From: Cristatella mucedo
Taxonomy: Eukaryota > Bryozoa > Phylactolaemata > Cristatellidae
Reading direction: 5' to 3'
Length of the DNA: 64,000 bases
Assembly (NCBI GenBank): GCA_009760855.2
Contig: WPIO01000224.1
Span: forward strand, 124,001-188,000
A model generated the notes under the pieces. It did no database searches. It was given only the letters and a program-made list of their open reading frames with translations, and was not told the origin of the DNA. Both the position numbers and the translations under genes were made by a program. Shown in pieces: positions 43,831-56,277 of this stretch. Numbering within the stretch: position 1 is the stretch's first letter; every line of letters begins with the position of its first letter.

Positions 43831-44100
43831 GTAATGTAATGTATCTCTGTCAGTAACTCCACAAAGTCATAAAGACCATGTGGGTATTACGCAGGAGAGT
43901 TTTGTATAGCACACTCACAGCCTAAGCGGCTTTCGGTACGCATTCGGTAGCCAACAGACTTCGTCTCACGCAACAAAGAGAAAGTGGGAAGCATAGCAGA
44001 GTTAGGAGAGCAGTTGAGGTAGTGAGTAGCATAGAAGTAGCAGTTCAGGACCGCTGAAAAAGATGTGCCATAGTCGGCATCAGGAGAGTATGCATGTTTA
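43831..44100 (-). mobile_element. LINE-B 3' end fragment
   Basis: GTAATGTAATGTATCTCTGT is an (ATTAC)n tail in reverse, followed by the conserved LINE-B 3'UTR (CACTCACAGCCTAAGCGGC, CGCATTCGGTAGCCAACAG). It is 5'-truncated near the ORF end. Confidence 0.9.
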
Positions 44101-44429
44101 AGCAACATACCAGTGTTATGTTCCGTTTTCGATGCAGCCTAGGTGCTATAATAGTGCTCATATTAGATCGATAGCACAAAATACTTCAGAGCCGTAACTT
44201 CTGACTTTCTAGAGTTTACTAAAAAGCGAATTATTTCCCTAGAGCTTAAGCAAATTCGCACGGCAAAAGCAAAACAACTTGATCGCCATGCTGTGCCAGA
44301 CAGTAAGTTGCTAAGTTGCTTGTACATTTTGTTTTAATTATAAAAGAATGGAATGTCACATAGATAATAGAAAGGCAGTAAAAGATAAGCACGGCCAATT
44401 TCTGGATGATTTAATACTTTTTTAAATAG
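44101..44429. other. Unassigned spacer
   Basis: Nothing recognised. Confidence 0.4.
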
Positions 44430-45900
44430 TTGCCGCTTTTGCTAGAGTCATTGCAATCGATTTCAGAAAGTTGCCTGAGATTATATGTAGGCATGGCGTT
44501 AAATGGAAATGATCGAGCTTTAAAAAACAGTATCCAGTCGTACAAAAGATCAAGAAGAAAGTTGTTATTTCACCAAGTACGGATTAGAACAGCTGGCAGT
44601 ATTTTCCTGTTCAATGCTGCCAATAGCCCAGCATTCGTGAGATCAAACGCTCACAAATGGTTGCAATTATGTATGCACACATTGAAATACAATGTGACCT
44701 GAAAATGAACTAGAGATTCACACCGCCTACTTGTGCTCGATTTCCGAAGGATTGCAGTATTAAACTGCTTCATATAATTAATATTAATGGGGCTAATGTC
44801 ACTTGCCATTCATTATCCGTGATTGGGCGCTCGCGAATAATTAAAACCATCAGTGAATACTTAAAACACAGTGCGCCTTCATTTTCAAAGATTTTTTGAG
44901 GTTCGCCCACCAATGATCATGAATAATAAATTACTGCTTTTCACTAACCATAGCAGTCAATTGCTATGCATTGCCAAAAGTTGAAAGCTTGAAATTGGTT
45001 GAAAGTGTGTGAACACAGTGGAATTAGATTTGGAACTTCACAGAGGATATTTGTGGCCACTTTTTATGGATTGTGGTATTGAATTGGCTATTGCGTTTAA
45101 CTGTCATACGATTGTACATGCTCCATGGGTTGAAGCGATTTAGTGCAGTTTATTGTCATACTCAAGAAATTTAGGAGCTTCCCTCAGCACCTTTCTGAAT
45201 TTTTTTATAGATCATAATGGATAGCAGTATTCTTCGGGCAAATGCAGCCTGCCGCCATGCATTGCATGAGATACAACATAGACGATTGGTTAACATAGTG
45301 AGAATTATTTTGAGAAACGCGCAAAAATTATGTAAGCGATAAGAAACTTAAGTTCAAATAATTCGGATTTATTTGAGACGATTTCTGTTATTTACTCCAG
45401 CTTGTACTGTCAATTGCCATGCATTGCCCGGCGATTTTATTGCAAAGGATGTTGGAAATAAAATGGTCTGTGATTGAACACAGTGATGTGCAATAAGAAT
45501 TATGTGCAACGAGAATTGAAGCATTGTACTGACAATTTGTGTTCGATTTGCAGTGGATTGTAGAGAATTAAAGCTTTGAGCCAAGCCATTTCAGTCGATT
45601 GCCATTCATTGCCTGAGATTTTTCGTGTGCTATGGGTTAAAATAATTTAATTGCATGTGGAAAATAGTGCACTGGAATATATATATTCAAAATTTAAGTT
45701 TCAAGAAACTCCTTTCCGGGTCTTTATTTGCTGGCTTCATTTGCATTCCTGATATGACCCGGGCCATTGCAGCCGATTAAAGTTCGTCGCAAGGGAATTC
45801 CCCTGAAACCTCTAGCTCAATTACGTGAGTAAGCTTCGGTCGTCTTGTTGTGGGTGCAGGAGATTTTGGTGGATTGGACCGGGCCATTGATCGGCAGTCA
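44430..45900 (+). repeat. Second degenerate tandem array, ~145-180 bp period
   Basis: A landmark like GTCAATTGCCATGCATTGCC recurs near 44445, 44625, 44800, 44955, 45098, 45246, 45408, 45589 and 45765. A GGACCGGGCCATTG block occurs near 45870 and a GACCCGGGCCATTG block near 45755. Periodicity and the CGGGCCATT block resemble the 23-24 kb array, so the two are probably related. Units are highly diverged. Confidence 0.55.
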
Positions 45901-45908
45901 ATAAAAAT

Positions 45909-46280
45909 CTATTTCCTGATAATGCCAATGCTGAACAGTGAGAATATTTTTAGAACTGCGAACTGATTCTCTAGTGAATCCTTAATATGACTATCACTGA
46001 CGGGATTACAAACTGTGAGCAGAGCGGTTTTAATGCTTGCCTTCTGGTCGAGGGCTGTACCACGTTCGCCTGAGTAGGATATCTTCCCAAACTCCAAACA
46101 ACCTGCAGTCGTATCACCGACAAATCGCTTCCAGCTAATTATCCCGTACGAGTAAGCAGCGATGAGGTATCTTTTGTTAGCTAAGTACCTGGGCTTCTGA
46201 ACACCCACGACAAATTCTCCGTCTTTACAGCTCAAAATTACTTGTGATGCCGGTATGTATTTGATAATGTGGCCTCGGGT
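45909..46280 (-). CDS. Candidate exon, unknown protein
   Basis: On the minus strand an acceptor TTGCTTTTTGAGCAG ends at 46281, and a frame then stays open for 123 codons to a stop at 45909-45911. It is less AT-rich than its flanks. The translation (ISWKRFVGDTTAGCLEFGKI) does not match a family I know. No poly(A) hexamer lies close downstream; internal GT sites might end the exon earlier. It abuts the end of the 44430-45900 array. It may be a real exon or a chance opening. Confidence 0.27.
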   Translation of the reverse strand, partial: TRGHIIKYIPASQVILSCKDGEFVVGVQKPRYLANKRYLIAAYSYGIISWKRFVGDTTAGCLEFGKISYSGERGTALDQKASIKTALLTVCNPVSDSHIKDSLENQFAVLKIFSLFSIGIIRK

Positions 46281-46299
46281 CTGCTCAAAAAGCAACATT

Positions 46300-47237
46300 A
46301 TTATTGTTCAACTAGATCAAAAAATGTATGAATACATTAATCCTTTGCTTATCGTAATAAATCAATTTTAGACTCTACCACAATAAGAGATGTTCCGCGA
46401 AGTAGGATTCTTTATGTATAAATCAAATATTCTCACACTGATAGCGTATAAAACTTTTTCATAACCTTCTAATTACGTTTTTTAACATTATTAGAGCCCT
46501 CTTTACATGAAATAGCACCCCTATAGTCTCCATTACAATCGTATTACCCAGTGAATTAGACAAATAAGAGAAAATATTACTTACTAGACGCTCCAACTAT
46601 CATACTATTATTACTGTGGTTGCACCTGGCGTGGAAGGATTCGTGGATGCGCTCGAATACATCAGCCAGCATTCCATACATACAGTAATATTAATTTTAA
46701 TGGAAAGACAGTGGTACATAATTGGCAGCCAAACACGTGCTGTATCATTTTCACCATCTCGATCAACTTTTTAATAAATGTATTTGAAAAACCATGGTAG
46801 AGCCAAGCCATCAAAGTCGAAGCTCAAAGCGGCTAGAGACAATTGTATTGTGAAGTCCCGTCGTCTAGATATAGGTCCGGAAGGACCAAGCTGCCACTTG
46901 CCTCAGCACAACAGTCAATGATCACTGGCTGTCACACATGATACAGCAAAGCTTCTACCACATTTTTTCATGACAATGTCACACCTGCCTATCCATCAGC
47001 ATCACGGAACGGCAGTGGCAGAGCTGGTGAGGTAGAGACTGTTACATCTCTAGAAGCCGGTGGCTAGTCTTGATCAATTTGATGTGACTTTACGGAGAAT
47101 CAGGAGGATGCATCGTCACAATGACGATCCGAGTACATTGTGCTATGGGTAGCAGTCGGTCTTGAATGTACCACGGCACCTTCCTTGATCATTATGAGAA
47201 GCTACCCTGCTGTTGATCTTAAAGCGGCAGGCCCCTA
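46300..47237. other. Unassigned, may include body of a tail-sharing element
   Basis: The last ~450 bp (46790-47237) are somewhat less AT-rich and lead directly into a LINE-A/SINE1-like hairpin. They could be the body of a further non-autonomous element. No tRNA boxes are clear. Confidence 0.35.
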
Positions 47238-47321
47238 CCAGCAAACGTAAAGTGCCTAAAAAGAGATTTAGTTCGCTTAGGGCGCTATATCAAATGTATT
47301 ACCATTATTATTATTATTACA
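47238..47321 (+). mobile_element. LINE-A/SINE1-like hairpin with (TTA)n tail
   Basis: AAGTGCCTAAAAAGAGATTT and TTCGCTTAGGGCGCTATATC are followed by AAATGTATTACC and an (ATT)n run (47302-47320). The loop TTTAGTTCGCTTAG resembles SINE1 copy a, while the (TTA)n tail is LINE-A-like. The upstream sequence is not LINE-A. Confidence 0.7.
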
Positions 47322-47637
47322 GCGTGCAACAATATGTGCGGAGAAGGTCCAGTTAAGTTAATCTTGGCAAACTATGAGACACCTGCATGGCACATTACAT
47401 GTTATATACATGGCTGCAAAGTTTTAGAATGAATATAAACTCCAGAATGCACTGGCTGGTAGATCTGCAAGCAGTCTTACAAGAATTCTTGCCGGAATAC
47501 CACTGATGGTAGGTCAAACTTTAACGACGAATCCCAGCATATTCAGGCCGAAGTATTTGGAATTTTACCTGCCTGAAATTACATTGTGCTCTGTAGAAGT
47601 CGTTAGGATCATTGCATTCATTACAGGAAGCCGCATA
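47322..47637. other. Unassigned spacer
   Basis: Nothing recognised. Confidence 0.4.
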
Positions 47638-49230
47638 TGTAATATAATTTAATGCATCTCCGTCTGTCACTCTAGAAAAGCCATTAAGACTATAGGGGTG
47701 TTTCGCAGGAGAGTTTTGCATAGACCACTCACAGCTTAAGCGGCTTTCGGTAGGCATTCGGTACCCCACAGACTTCGTCTCGCGCTACAAAAGGAAAGTG
47801 GGAAGAATAGTAGAGTCAGGAGAGGAGTTGAGGTAGTAAGTAGCATGGAAGTAGCAGCTCAGGACCGCTGAAAAATATGAGCCATAGTCGGCAGCAGGAG
47901 AGTACTTGTCGTTAGGTACGAACTGGGGAAGCAAATTCCACAGTCTAGGACCTACAGAGCTAAAGCTTCTGTCGCCAACGGTCTTCAAGCTGAGGAATGG
48001 AACAGCTAACTTTTTGTCCACACAGGACTTGAGGGCGTGAAGAGGCTGAAACTGGTTCAGCAGTTCAGCTAGGTATAGAGTAGCCAAGCTGTGGCAGATC
48101 TTGAGGGTCAGCATAAGAACTTTGCTCTGTATCCGTTGATCAACCAACAGCCATCCTAGCTCTTTTAGCAAAGGAGATGCGTGTTCAAACCTCAGGGACT
48201 TGAAAACTATCCTTGCAGCCATATTAATTTCCATTTTCAGTGGCCTAGTTGCTTTGTTAGGTATCTCAGCCAATGGGGAATTATAATAATCAAGCTAAGA
48301 CAGAACTAATGAGCTGGTTAAATTGTTTGCAAGCCACCGTGGAAGACAACTCCTAATCTTAGATAGGGATCGGATGTGATGGCTAACTGTAGAAGCAGTC
48401 TTCTGAATGAAACTTTTACAATTTAGGCAGCTTTCAAAAACGACACCTAAATTTTGATCACGTGGTGATGATTGAACTACAGCATCACCTATTAGAAGAG
48501 CAAAGCCTTGTCATCCACCCACACGCTTAGGGTTTCCTATGAGCAGCAGTTCGGTTGTATCGTCATTTTATTTCAAGAGGTTTTCCATCATCCAGGATTG
48601 ACTGTCAGTAAGGCAAACATTCAGCTTATCAGCTGCTGCAGCTGATTCCAACTGTTTGAATTTACGTGATATCCCATTCCAAGATCTTTTTCCCAGGGGT
48701 TAAGTTTTAATGGAGATTAGCAAGGAACCGAGGACAGACCCTCGAGTTATTCCACGGGTGACCCGTCTCGTGTGTGAGACCTTACCCCTACACGACACGG
48801 ATTGAACACGATCAGACAAGTACCGTTTAAATCACGTCAATGTTTCGTCTGCCAGACCGATCGTTGTTCTCGTTATATTAGAACATCATGATCAACACGA
48901 TGTCAAAGGTAGCTGATAGATCTATAAGAGATACAGCGGTGACATTCCCGTCATTGCTGCCATATAGAATGTCATTATTAACGCGGAGGAGAGCAGTTTC
49001 TATGACGTGCTGCCTCTTGAATCCCGATTGAAATGTTTCTGACATTACGTGCAACCAGCTGCTTAGCGACAATTTTCAAGAATCTTGGACAATAAGAAAA
49101 GAAGGTAAACCAATCGATAGTTTTCAAGGACCTCTGAATCTAATCCAGGCTTCTTAAATATCTGAATGTGCGCTCTCGCTGTGCGGGTCTGGGTCCATCT
49201 GAACTTTGCTATCAGTAATTCTTGTCAGAT
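47638..49230 (-). mobile_element. LINE-B 3' half
   Basis: Minus orientation: a decayed tail (GTAATATAATTTAATGCATC), the 3'UTR, then an open frame at 47785-48273 covering the RT C-terminal domain (LKELGWLLVDQRIQSKVL, then FSSVGPRLWNLLPQF). Upstream, 48300-49080 holds degraded RT including LIDLSATFDIV (about 48900). It is one of the better LINE-B copies at the C-terminus. Confidence 0.87.
47785..48273 (-). pseudogene. LINE-B RT C-terminal domain
   Basis: A 162-codon frame starts upstream of MEINMAARIVFKS and continues through FEHASPLLKELGWLLVDQRI, LKICHSLATLYLAELLNQF and VGDRSFSSVGPRLWNLLPQF. The frame then runs into the 3'UTR. The domain follows the RT thumb in CR1/L2-type elements. It has no catalytic residues of its own. 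The rest of the RT upstream is broken. Confidence 0.8.
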
Positions 49231-49699
49231 AATTATGATGTCGGAGTCTTGTTGTCTTTTTATGCTGCTGCTACTGTCTGTCATAGGAAGCTGCTTCCTG
49301 GCTCACGGGGAATCAAGGGCCCGTAGATGGCTTAAATATTTATAGATATAAATGTCTATGGAAACTATCCCATACAAAGGATGATAAACTTCAGGTGTAC
49401 TCAAAGGTTTGTGAAACTGTTTCAACTCTGTGATAAAGCTGCGTTACAGTCTGTTATAAGTAGACACACTTAACAAGTAGATTTTGAAATGAAGGGCCTC
49501 TTTAAAACATTCAGAATTCACAGAACACTTGGATTACGTAGCAAGGTGTCCAGGTTTTAAATCACATGATTTCAGCCAATAAATATTATTTCAGCTTTAT
49601 ATTCGTTCTATTTGAAAATAAATTGCAACTGTTCAAACACGAAGAAAATAGATAAATTAAGCAAGGTTATAAAGTGAATTTACCTTAATTAATTTTGCA
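49231..49699. other. Unassigned spacer
   Basis: Nothing recognised. Confidence 0.4.
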
Positions 49700-49993
49700 T
49701 GTAAAAAGAAACTAAACACGCACTTAATTATCACAATATTTAGTGAGTCACTCTAATTCGACCTTTATGTTCTTATGCGTGTCGACACTGTATATGCTGC
49801 CACTAACCATACTTGCATGCTGACCCTAGGATGTCACCCCTAACCATGTTATTCTTATTGTTTATTGAGCATGCTACCACTAACCACTCGATTCTGCTTC
49901 CTTTGCATCTAATGGAAAGTGCAAAAAATTATATTAATTTCCTTAAGGGTGCATTATCAAATGCATTGCTATTATTATTATTATTATTATTAT
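49700..49993 (+). mobile_element. LINE-A2 3' end
   Basis: AAAAAGAAACTAAACACGC is the end of the ORF. The A2 3'UTR (GTTATTCTTATTGTTTATTG, GCATGCTACCACTAACC), a mutated hairpin and a (TTA)n tail (49968-49993) follow. Confidence 0.9.
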
Positions 49994-50907
49994 GAAGGCT
50001 GGGAGAGATCAGAGCATAGCCACAGCTGTGTTGCCCAAGTTGCCCCTAATTTGTTAATTAAGCTATTGCACCGTGGTTCCAGTCAGGTGAGGGTAGAGAT
50101 GGTCGATAACGACTTTATGAGTAGAATTATCAAAGACTGTAAAAAATAAAGCTAAACAAGCGGAGAGATTTTTAAAAAGGTTTTCATTTATGTGAAGGTC
50201 GCAATCTACCCTAAGCAATACTGACTCTGTCCAGAATTTAAGCCTACAGCCAGACGAACGCCCTTTCTAGCCTTTCCGGAGAAAGAGTTTAGCTAGCCTG
50301 CCGCCTTTTGTTATGGTAAATTTATTATAAACGGCAGTGCACAGACTGGGCAGAAGTTTCTAAAGTTTTCAGGACTAGTGTTACCTTTTAGTTTTGAAGT
50401 GTTCAGGAAGAAAAGCAGATGCTGAGGATGGCATGCTGGTCAGTTGCATTTTATTGCATTGCAGACGGTCTGCAGGTATTTCTTCTAGTACGCTTGCAGT
50501 CTTCTTTCACTGAGAAATGAACTTTAAAATGTACGAGGCTAATAAATTACCTTACCCTGACCTAAATGCAGTAGCTTTCTGATAATCGAAGCTATTTGGA
50601 TTTGAGGCTCCTAGATAAAACGTCTGCAAATATGGGCACAGCTGATTTAACCAAGATTAGGCCACCTTCGTGCTGACGCCCAGCCCAAGTAACAAACCAA
50701 AAAGATTCCAAAAATCAAAAATTTTTATTCTGGTCTCTTGTTGTCCTGCTTCTAGCAAGTACTAAAATCCTTAAGTTTTGTTACAGATGTTAGCTATTAG
50801 ACTCGGGTATCGGATCAAGTCGTCGGTGTTGGATTGAGGACATTTATAATAGATTCTCAGCTGCCTGTATTTTTATCTGCTATATCCTCTTTGGTGTCTT
50901 GCTCGTT
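49994..50907. other. Unassigned spacer
   Basis: AT-rich, nothing recognised. Confidence 0.45.
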
Positions 50908-52022
50908 AATTATAATTATAATAACATACATACACTTGCTAAGGCACCCTCGGAGAACTCAATCTCTTTCTAGGCGCTTTAAATTTGCTGCAAAAGAAAC
51001 ACGATCGAGTGGTGAGTGGCATCATGCATCAGGCATCATGATAAGCATGATAAACTTGGGCATCATGATAAACAACATTAATAACATGGTTATGGGTGAC
51101 ATGCACAGAGTCAGCATGCAGTGTGGTTAGTGGCAGCATGCACATTGTCAAAAGACATAAGCACGTAAAGGACGAATCACAGGGACCCACTAAATGCTGT
51201 CCTAAATAGGTGTGTTTTAAAGTTCTTTTTAAATGTGGTCAGGTCAAGGGATGTTCTGACCCAGGTCGGGAGGAAGTTCCATGCTTTGGGAGCATACGAA
51301 CTAAATGCACGGTCTCCAAAGGATTTGAGATTTGAACAAGGTATGGGTAAACAGTTAGATTCCGAAAAGCGGGTGTTACGATGCTTAGCCTGGTGGGGGA
51401 GGAGATCTGATGGGTAGGCCGGAGCCAAAGACTGAAGGAACCCAAAAGTAAGCGACAAAACCTTGAAACCTGTTCGTCGCTTCTTGACTGATAACAAGTG
51501 CAGGTCAGCGAGAATCGTTGTGATATGGCAACTGCAACGCTCGCGACAGACAAGCCTAGCTGCAGAGCTTTTACAAGCTGTAAGCGCCTGATTGCACACG
51601 CCGGTAAGCCAGCAAGCAGTGAGTTACAGAAGTCGAGACGGGATGTCACAAATGCATGGACCAACTGCGATGTGGTATACCTATCTAAACAATACCAAAT
51701 TTAAGCAATTTTATGCAGCTGAAAGTAGGCAGACTTGATTGTGGAGTTGATATGGTCGTCTAACGAAAGGTCACTTTGGAACATCACACCTAGATTTCGT
51801 GCAGATTCAAAAGATGATTTGCTGGTAGAGCCACTTTTGAGCGTCAGCGTTTCCAATGTTTCCAATTTCTGAATCACGTTGTTTTGCCCATAACTAGTAA
51901 GCTAGTTTTATCACGATTCAACTTTAAAAAATGTGCTGCCATTTATGTGCGGATGTCATCAATACGTACAGCAAGGGAGTTGAGAGAATTCGACGTGCTT
52001 GTGGGCTGGGAGGGATACAAAG
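50908..52022 (-). mobile_element. LINE-A2 3' copy
   Basis: Minus orientation: an (ATT)n tail (50908-50928), hairpin, and A2 3'UTR with a local expansion of GCATCATGATAAAC-type units (about 51020-51080). The RT C-terminal domain follows at 51177-51664 (two overlapping frames, FVTSRLDFCNSLLAGLPACA, then KSFGDRAFSSYAPKAWNFLP). It extends upstream to about 52022. A frameshift near 51580 splits the ORF. Confidence 0.9.
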
Positions 52023-52744
52023 TTAAGGTCGGCTAATGCGGGCAGTTACCCCGCCTAGTGGTTGCCGGTTAAGACCTCAGGCTTGTGTGATACTTGAGCA
52101 ATGGATAAAGATTTGAGTTAGTAAATAAGGCAAGTCACTACCTTGCAAATTCAATATACAAAAGCAGTAGTTCCCTTAGTATTCAGTTGATTTTCATCAA
52201 ACCTTAAGATTTCAGCCTTTTGGTCCTTTTTTCATTTACCGGCTTTTAAACTACCATTATTACTTAATCCATATTTCTTTATTACCTAAGAATGTGCAAA
52301 AGTGGCATCTAGCGAGTATTATCTGCTCCCCTAGCAGACAATACCTGTATTTCTGCGTCCCCCAACTAAAGTGAGATGATATCAGATATTCTTGAGCCTT
52401 ACAGGTATTTGCAATGCACCCTTTGAAATTTCTAACAGATGCTATAATTGAGTTCCTAATTGCTCTAATCTTGATAACTTGTTATCACAAATTAAAAAAA
52501 CGTAACTGCTAGGTGCAATATACCTACTATTTGATTACTTGAAAATTCCTAATCAATTTCTTCTTTTTTGGCAATGCATAATAAAGGGAAATTTCCATTT
52601 AAGGCATCCATTTGCTTACTGTTGATTGAATACCACTGTATATGTATTTTCCAACCTAATCCTCGTCATTTTGGGTTGACACAAAGTGTGTGGTATATAG
52701 GGGAATCCAACGTTCACATAATTTCATAACATTACATTACAAGC
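52023..52744. other. Unassigned spacer
   Basis: Nothing recognised. Confidence 0.4.
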
Positions 52745-53575
52745 TCTTTAAACATAATATAAACGGCCCTAAGCTGTAAAAAACTTTACATTCCCTGAAA
52801 GCCTCATCTTAACTTCAGTAACTCTCTACTTGATGGTCTACTTGTAGATGCTATCAGGCACTTACAGTTTGCGCAAACTTCTGACACTAATTTCACCTGC
52901 CTTAAGTGTCCCCGTTGCCTCATTCCACCACCTATTATAGACCAGCAATGGTCATCAATCAAGCAGCTTTTCTAACCACGGGCTCTACCACACACGTTCG
53001 GGTACCGTCCTTCTCTGGCTCGCCAGCCAAGCTACTCTCCCAACCTACTCTCTACAACCTACCACCTACTCTCCAAACAGGCTACTACCTACAACCCCTA
53101 CAACCATTACAGGCCTAATACCTTCAACCTACTCTCCCAACAGGCTAGGCATCCGGCTTTTCCTGATCAAATCTCTTAGCTGCACCTAAACCAGACTCAA
53201 ACTCTTTCTTAAACCATGCCATCATTATAAACTCCTAAAGATATACATGGAACTGACCCCGATGCCAGTCACAACCTGTCCAGAGTTAAGATCGTTTGAA
53301 AAAACCTATACTCGCACCTTTTTCTTACAGAATTTTGTGGGTTCTTATGTTTCGTCCTTTGTATGTTTATACATCCTGAAAATGTGCATGCAACCCTTAA
53401 CCATATTTAGATGTTTTCAATGTGCTTTCTACCTCCACAAATTGCTTACCAGTCGAAATTGTGCATGTTACCACTAAATGTTCAATTATGCTTCCCTTAA
53501 GGCACATGTAAAGTGCCAAGAAATATATTCATGCCCATGATGCTATAAAATTACATCAAATTAATTAGTATAATT
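52745..53575 (+). mobile_element. Old LINE-A copy with internal minisatellite
   Basis: AACTTCAGTAACTCTCTACTTG matches the DFCNSLL block and GATGCTATCAGGCACTTACAG the AIRRLQL block. The C-terminal part and the 3'UTR (ACCACTAAATGTTCAATTATG) follow to a decayed tail near 53575. In the middle, short CCTACTCTC-type units expanded (53020-53150). Confidence 0.75.
53020..53150. repeat. CTAC-rich minisatellite within LINE-A
   Basis: Irregular units such as CAACCTACTCTC and ACAACCTACCACC repeat about ten times. The block occupies the place of the LINE-A segment coding for LLPHQAKHR, and the last unit still reads CCCAACAGGCTAGGCATC. Confidence 0.7.
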
Positions 53576-54039
53576 CTTATTCTAAAATATCCTAGTGCAA
53601 TCGCTTTAGATGCTACAGCTGAAACTGCTAAGGTAGGGCTTAGATGGTACCAATAATCCCCAGACGTAGCTGCTTGCCTTTACCAATATTTGTGCTAGAA
53701 GTGGCTTCTTCTATATGGATATAAAAAGTACTGTTGCTTCCCACGTGAAAGTAATGTGGTATTTTGTTCTAAAACCAACTTTCACTCAATCGATTCACCT
53801 CATCAGTATTACATTCAAGTCAGCCTCATATAGTTACAAAGTGCTGCACAAAATTCAGGGCTGTATAGACTGGTATAACTCATCCAAGTTAACTTCTTTG
53901 GTTGTGACAGTTTCTCCTAACTTCTATTACTCATTAGTCAAAGACTGCTGGCATACGAAGTAATTCACTTGAATGTATAGCAAAACTCAGAAGAAAATTC
54001 TGTTGTTTCGTGAGCACTGAAAATTAAACCCATAATTTC
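53576..54039. other. Unassigned spacer
   Basis: An 82-codon plus-strand frame at 53715-53963 has no family signal. Confidence 0.4.
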
Positions 54040-54545
54040 ACAGACCTGGACAACATTTTTATCAAGCAGCGAATAGACTTCAAGGTTTCGTCAGTTGATT
54101 TTTGGTTCCTCCATGCTTTACCTCCAGCCTTTCTATATAAACTACTATCTAAACAGGCTAAGTACCACGTGAAGAACTTTTTCAGTTAAGTACATTTAGA
54201 TGTGTTCAAATAACTAGGATACCGTGACTTTATACCTCATTCTCCCAAAGACTGAAACTCACTTCTGACTGACGTGATGGTATGCCACGGATCGACTATT
54301 TTAAAAAGATACAAAACACTCCAGCTTTATTTTTTTTAATTTACGAGATTAATTCACATTTTGCTTGTTTAGCTAGTCTTGCTGACTCTGTTTATCCTAG
54401 TGCTAACTATTTTGACGTGCGTGCTATAATGTATGACGTAAGCAAGTTATTATCTTCAGGCCTCTATGCAAGTGTTATTCCGTGTGCTAACCGCACTAGA
54501 TTGGTTAGTGGCGAAATGCATGCAACGGGAATGAACATGAAGCTA
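54040..54545 (+). mobile_element. Very old LINE-A fragment
   Basis: ATCAAGCAGCGAATAGACTTC matches the VKQRIDF block. Then CCTCCAGCCTTTC, AAACAGGCTAAGTACC and CTCCCAAAGACTGAAACTC follow in LINE-A order, and a decayed 3'UTR ends near 54545. Confidence 0.7.
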
Positions 54546-56277
54546 GCACTGTGACGACAAGAAATAAAAAGCTCTCGATATTTTGCACATAGTGCTCACA
54601 CCTTTTTTAAAGCATAACCAATAGCGAAGATTGTATGGCTGTCACAGCAGGCGATTTCCAAAATGGATATATATCAGCGGAAGCTCAGCTCTAGGATTAA
54701 CTTTCCAGCTGACCTATCTCAAAGATGGGAGCTTTGGTCAGGCTCACGCCTTATTTGAAGAATCAGATTAATTCCAACAATAATATTATTCATACATAAC
54801 CGTTATTCGTGCTGCTCTTAAGCCTCGGCCTATCATTGTTATGTCGTAAGCGGCTCCAATGGGTGATTCAGTGGGTAAGCTCATAGTTCCAATAGAGATG
54901 CAGATCAAGCTCGTGGTTCTTACTCACTGGTCATTGCACTATCCTGTCCTATAAAATAAATTTAGTTGTCCAACAGTTAATATCTCAGAGACTCCTGGTA
55001 TCTGTCACAGATTCAGTTAAGCTGTCAGCCTTCAGTTGTGGGTTACTGGTACAAGCTGGGAGCCGGCGCCATGCTGGCATGGAGCCACTGTCACGACACT
55101 AGCTATACCTCTTACCGCCTTCGTTAACAGAGAACAGAATCGCGGAAGCTTCTAAGCCATTCATCTGCATCTTTTTATCAGATCAAAGTAGCAGCAGTTA
55201 AACATTTCTGTCAATATTGTCTGTACCACAAGGTACCATTTCTCATGCCACATGCCGGGTTTACTTAAGTCAACGTATTGCAACCACACTCATTGAAGAA
55301 AATCTGAGAACAGTGAGACATACTGAGACATTTTGATGAAAAAAAGGAATCAAGAAATGAGCATTATTGACCTGTGGTACAATTCATCGCAGTATCAAAA
55401 CTTGTCAAAACACAAAAGACGAATGCCCTATCTATCGTTTTGATCAATAGACGTAAGAAGACATATAAAAGGCCAACAAACTAACTAATATCACATCAGA
55501 AGAGCCCGGGTAACATCAACTATTTTCATTTTAAAGTTGAGCTGAGCTATGAGCATGCACTTACAAAGAAAGCTAGTAAAAAATGCGTCTCTGGAATAAC
55601 ATTGCCTCTCAGTAATAAGAAAGAAATGACTATTTGGCGCTGTCATCGAGCTGACCATGGAGGATATGAGCCATCATCCTTTCTCTGCTAAGAAAAGGTA
55701 AACATTAAATGACCTAACAACTTCTTTAATCTCAACCACGACTGTGGATTCGATGGTTATTTGCACCAACAATAATCATGTTAAGAAGCGTCACTTGCTG
55801 TTAGCCTGTAGTGCGACTTCAAACTCTAGCGAACTGCAAACATCCCTTAATTTCCATGCCCAAAGCGAACAGAGTTGCGTGCTAGTTTTGTTAGTTATTG
55901 AATAAAGATAATGCAAGTTTCGACTGAAACGGGATGGCCCAAAAGCGAATCAAATAGTTTTTTGCCATATGAGTAAAATCTAATAATACTGCTCTCTGAG
56001 GCAAAGTTCAATACCTAAGCCTGCGCGAATAAGGAGAAACCCTGTGATCATTATTTTAATCATTACATAAGAGCCAGTAAAAACCCGGCTTCGATCACAA
56101 CGCAATCATTATTATTTGGCAACAGCAAAGGTTCGATAACCCTTATAAAGAAAACTATAAGAAAGCCGAAGAATCAGAGTTGAATCAGAACCCCTATAGG
56201 ACGAAGAACGTAAGAAACCAACTTGTAGCACTCAATCTGGCTCTGAAAGAGTAAACGGAACTTACAAAAGGATTAGA
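54546..56277. other. Unassigned region
   Basis: About 1.7 kb without recognised genes or repeats. Confidence 0.45.
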
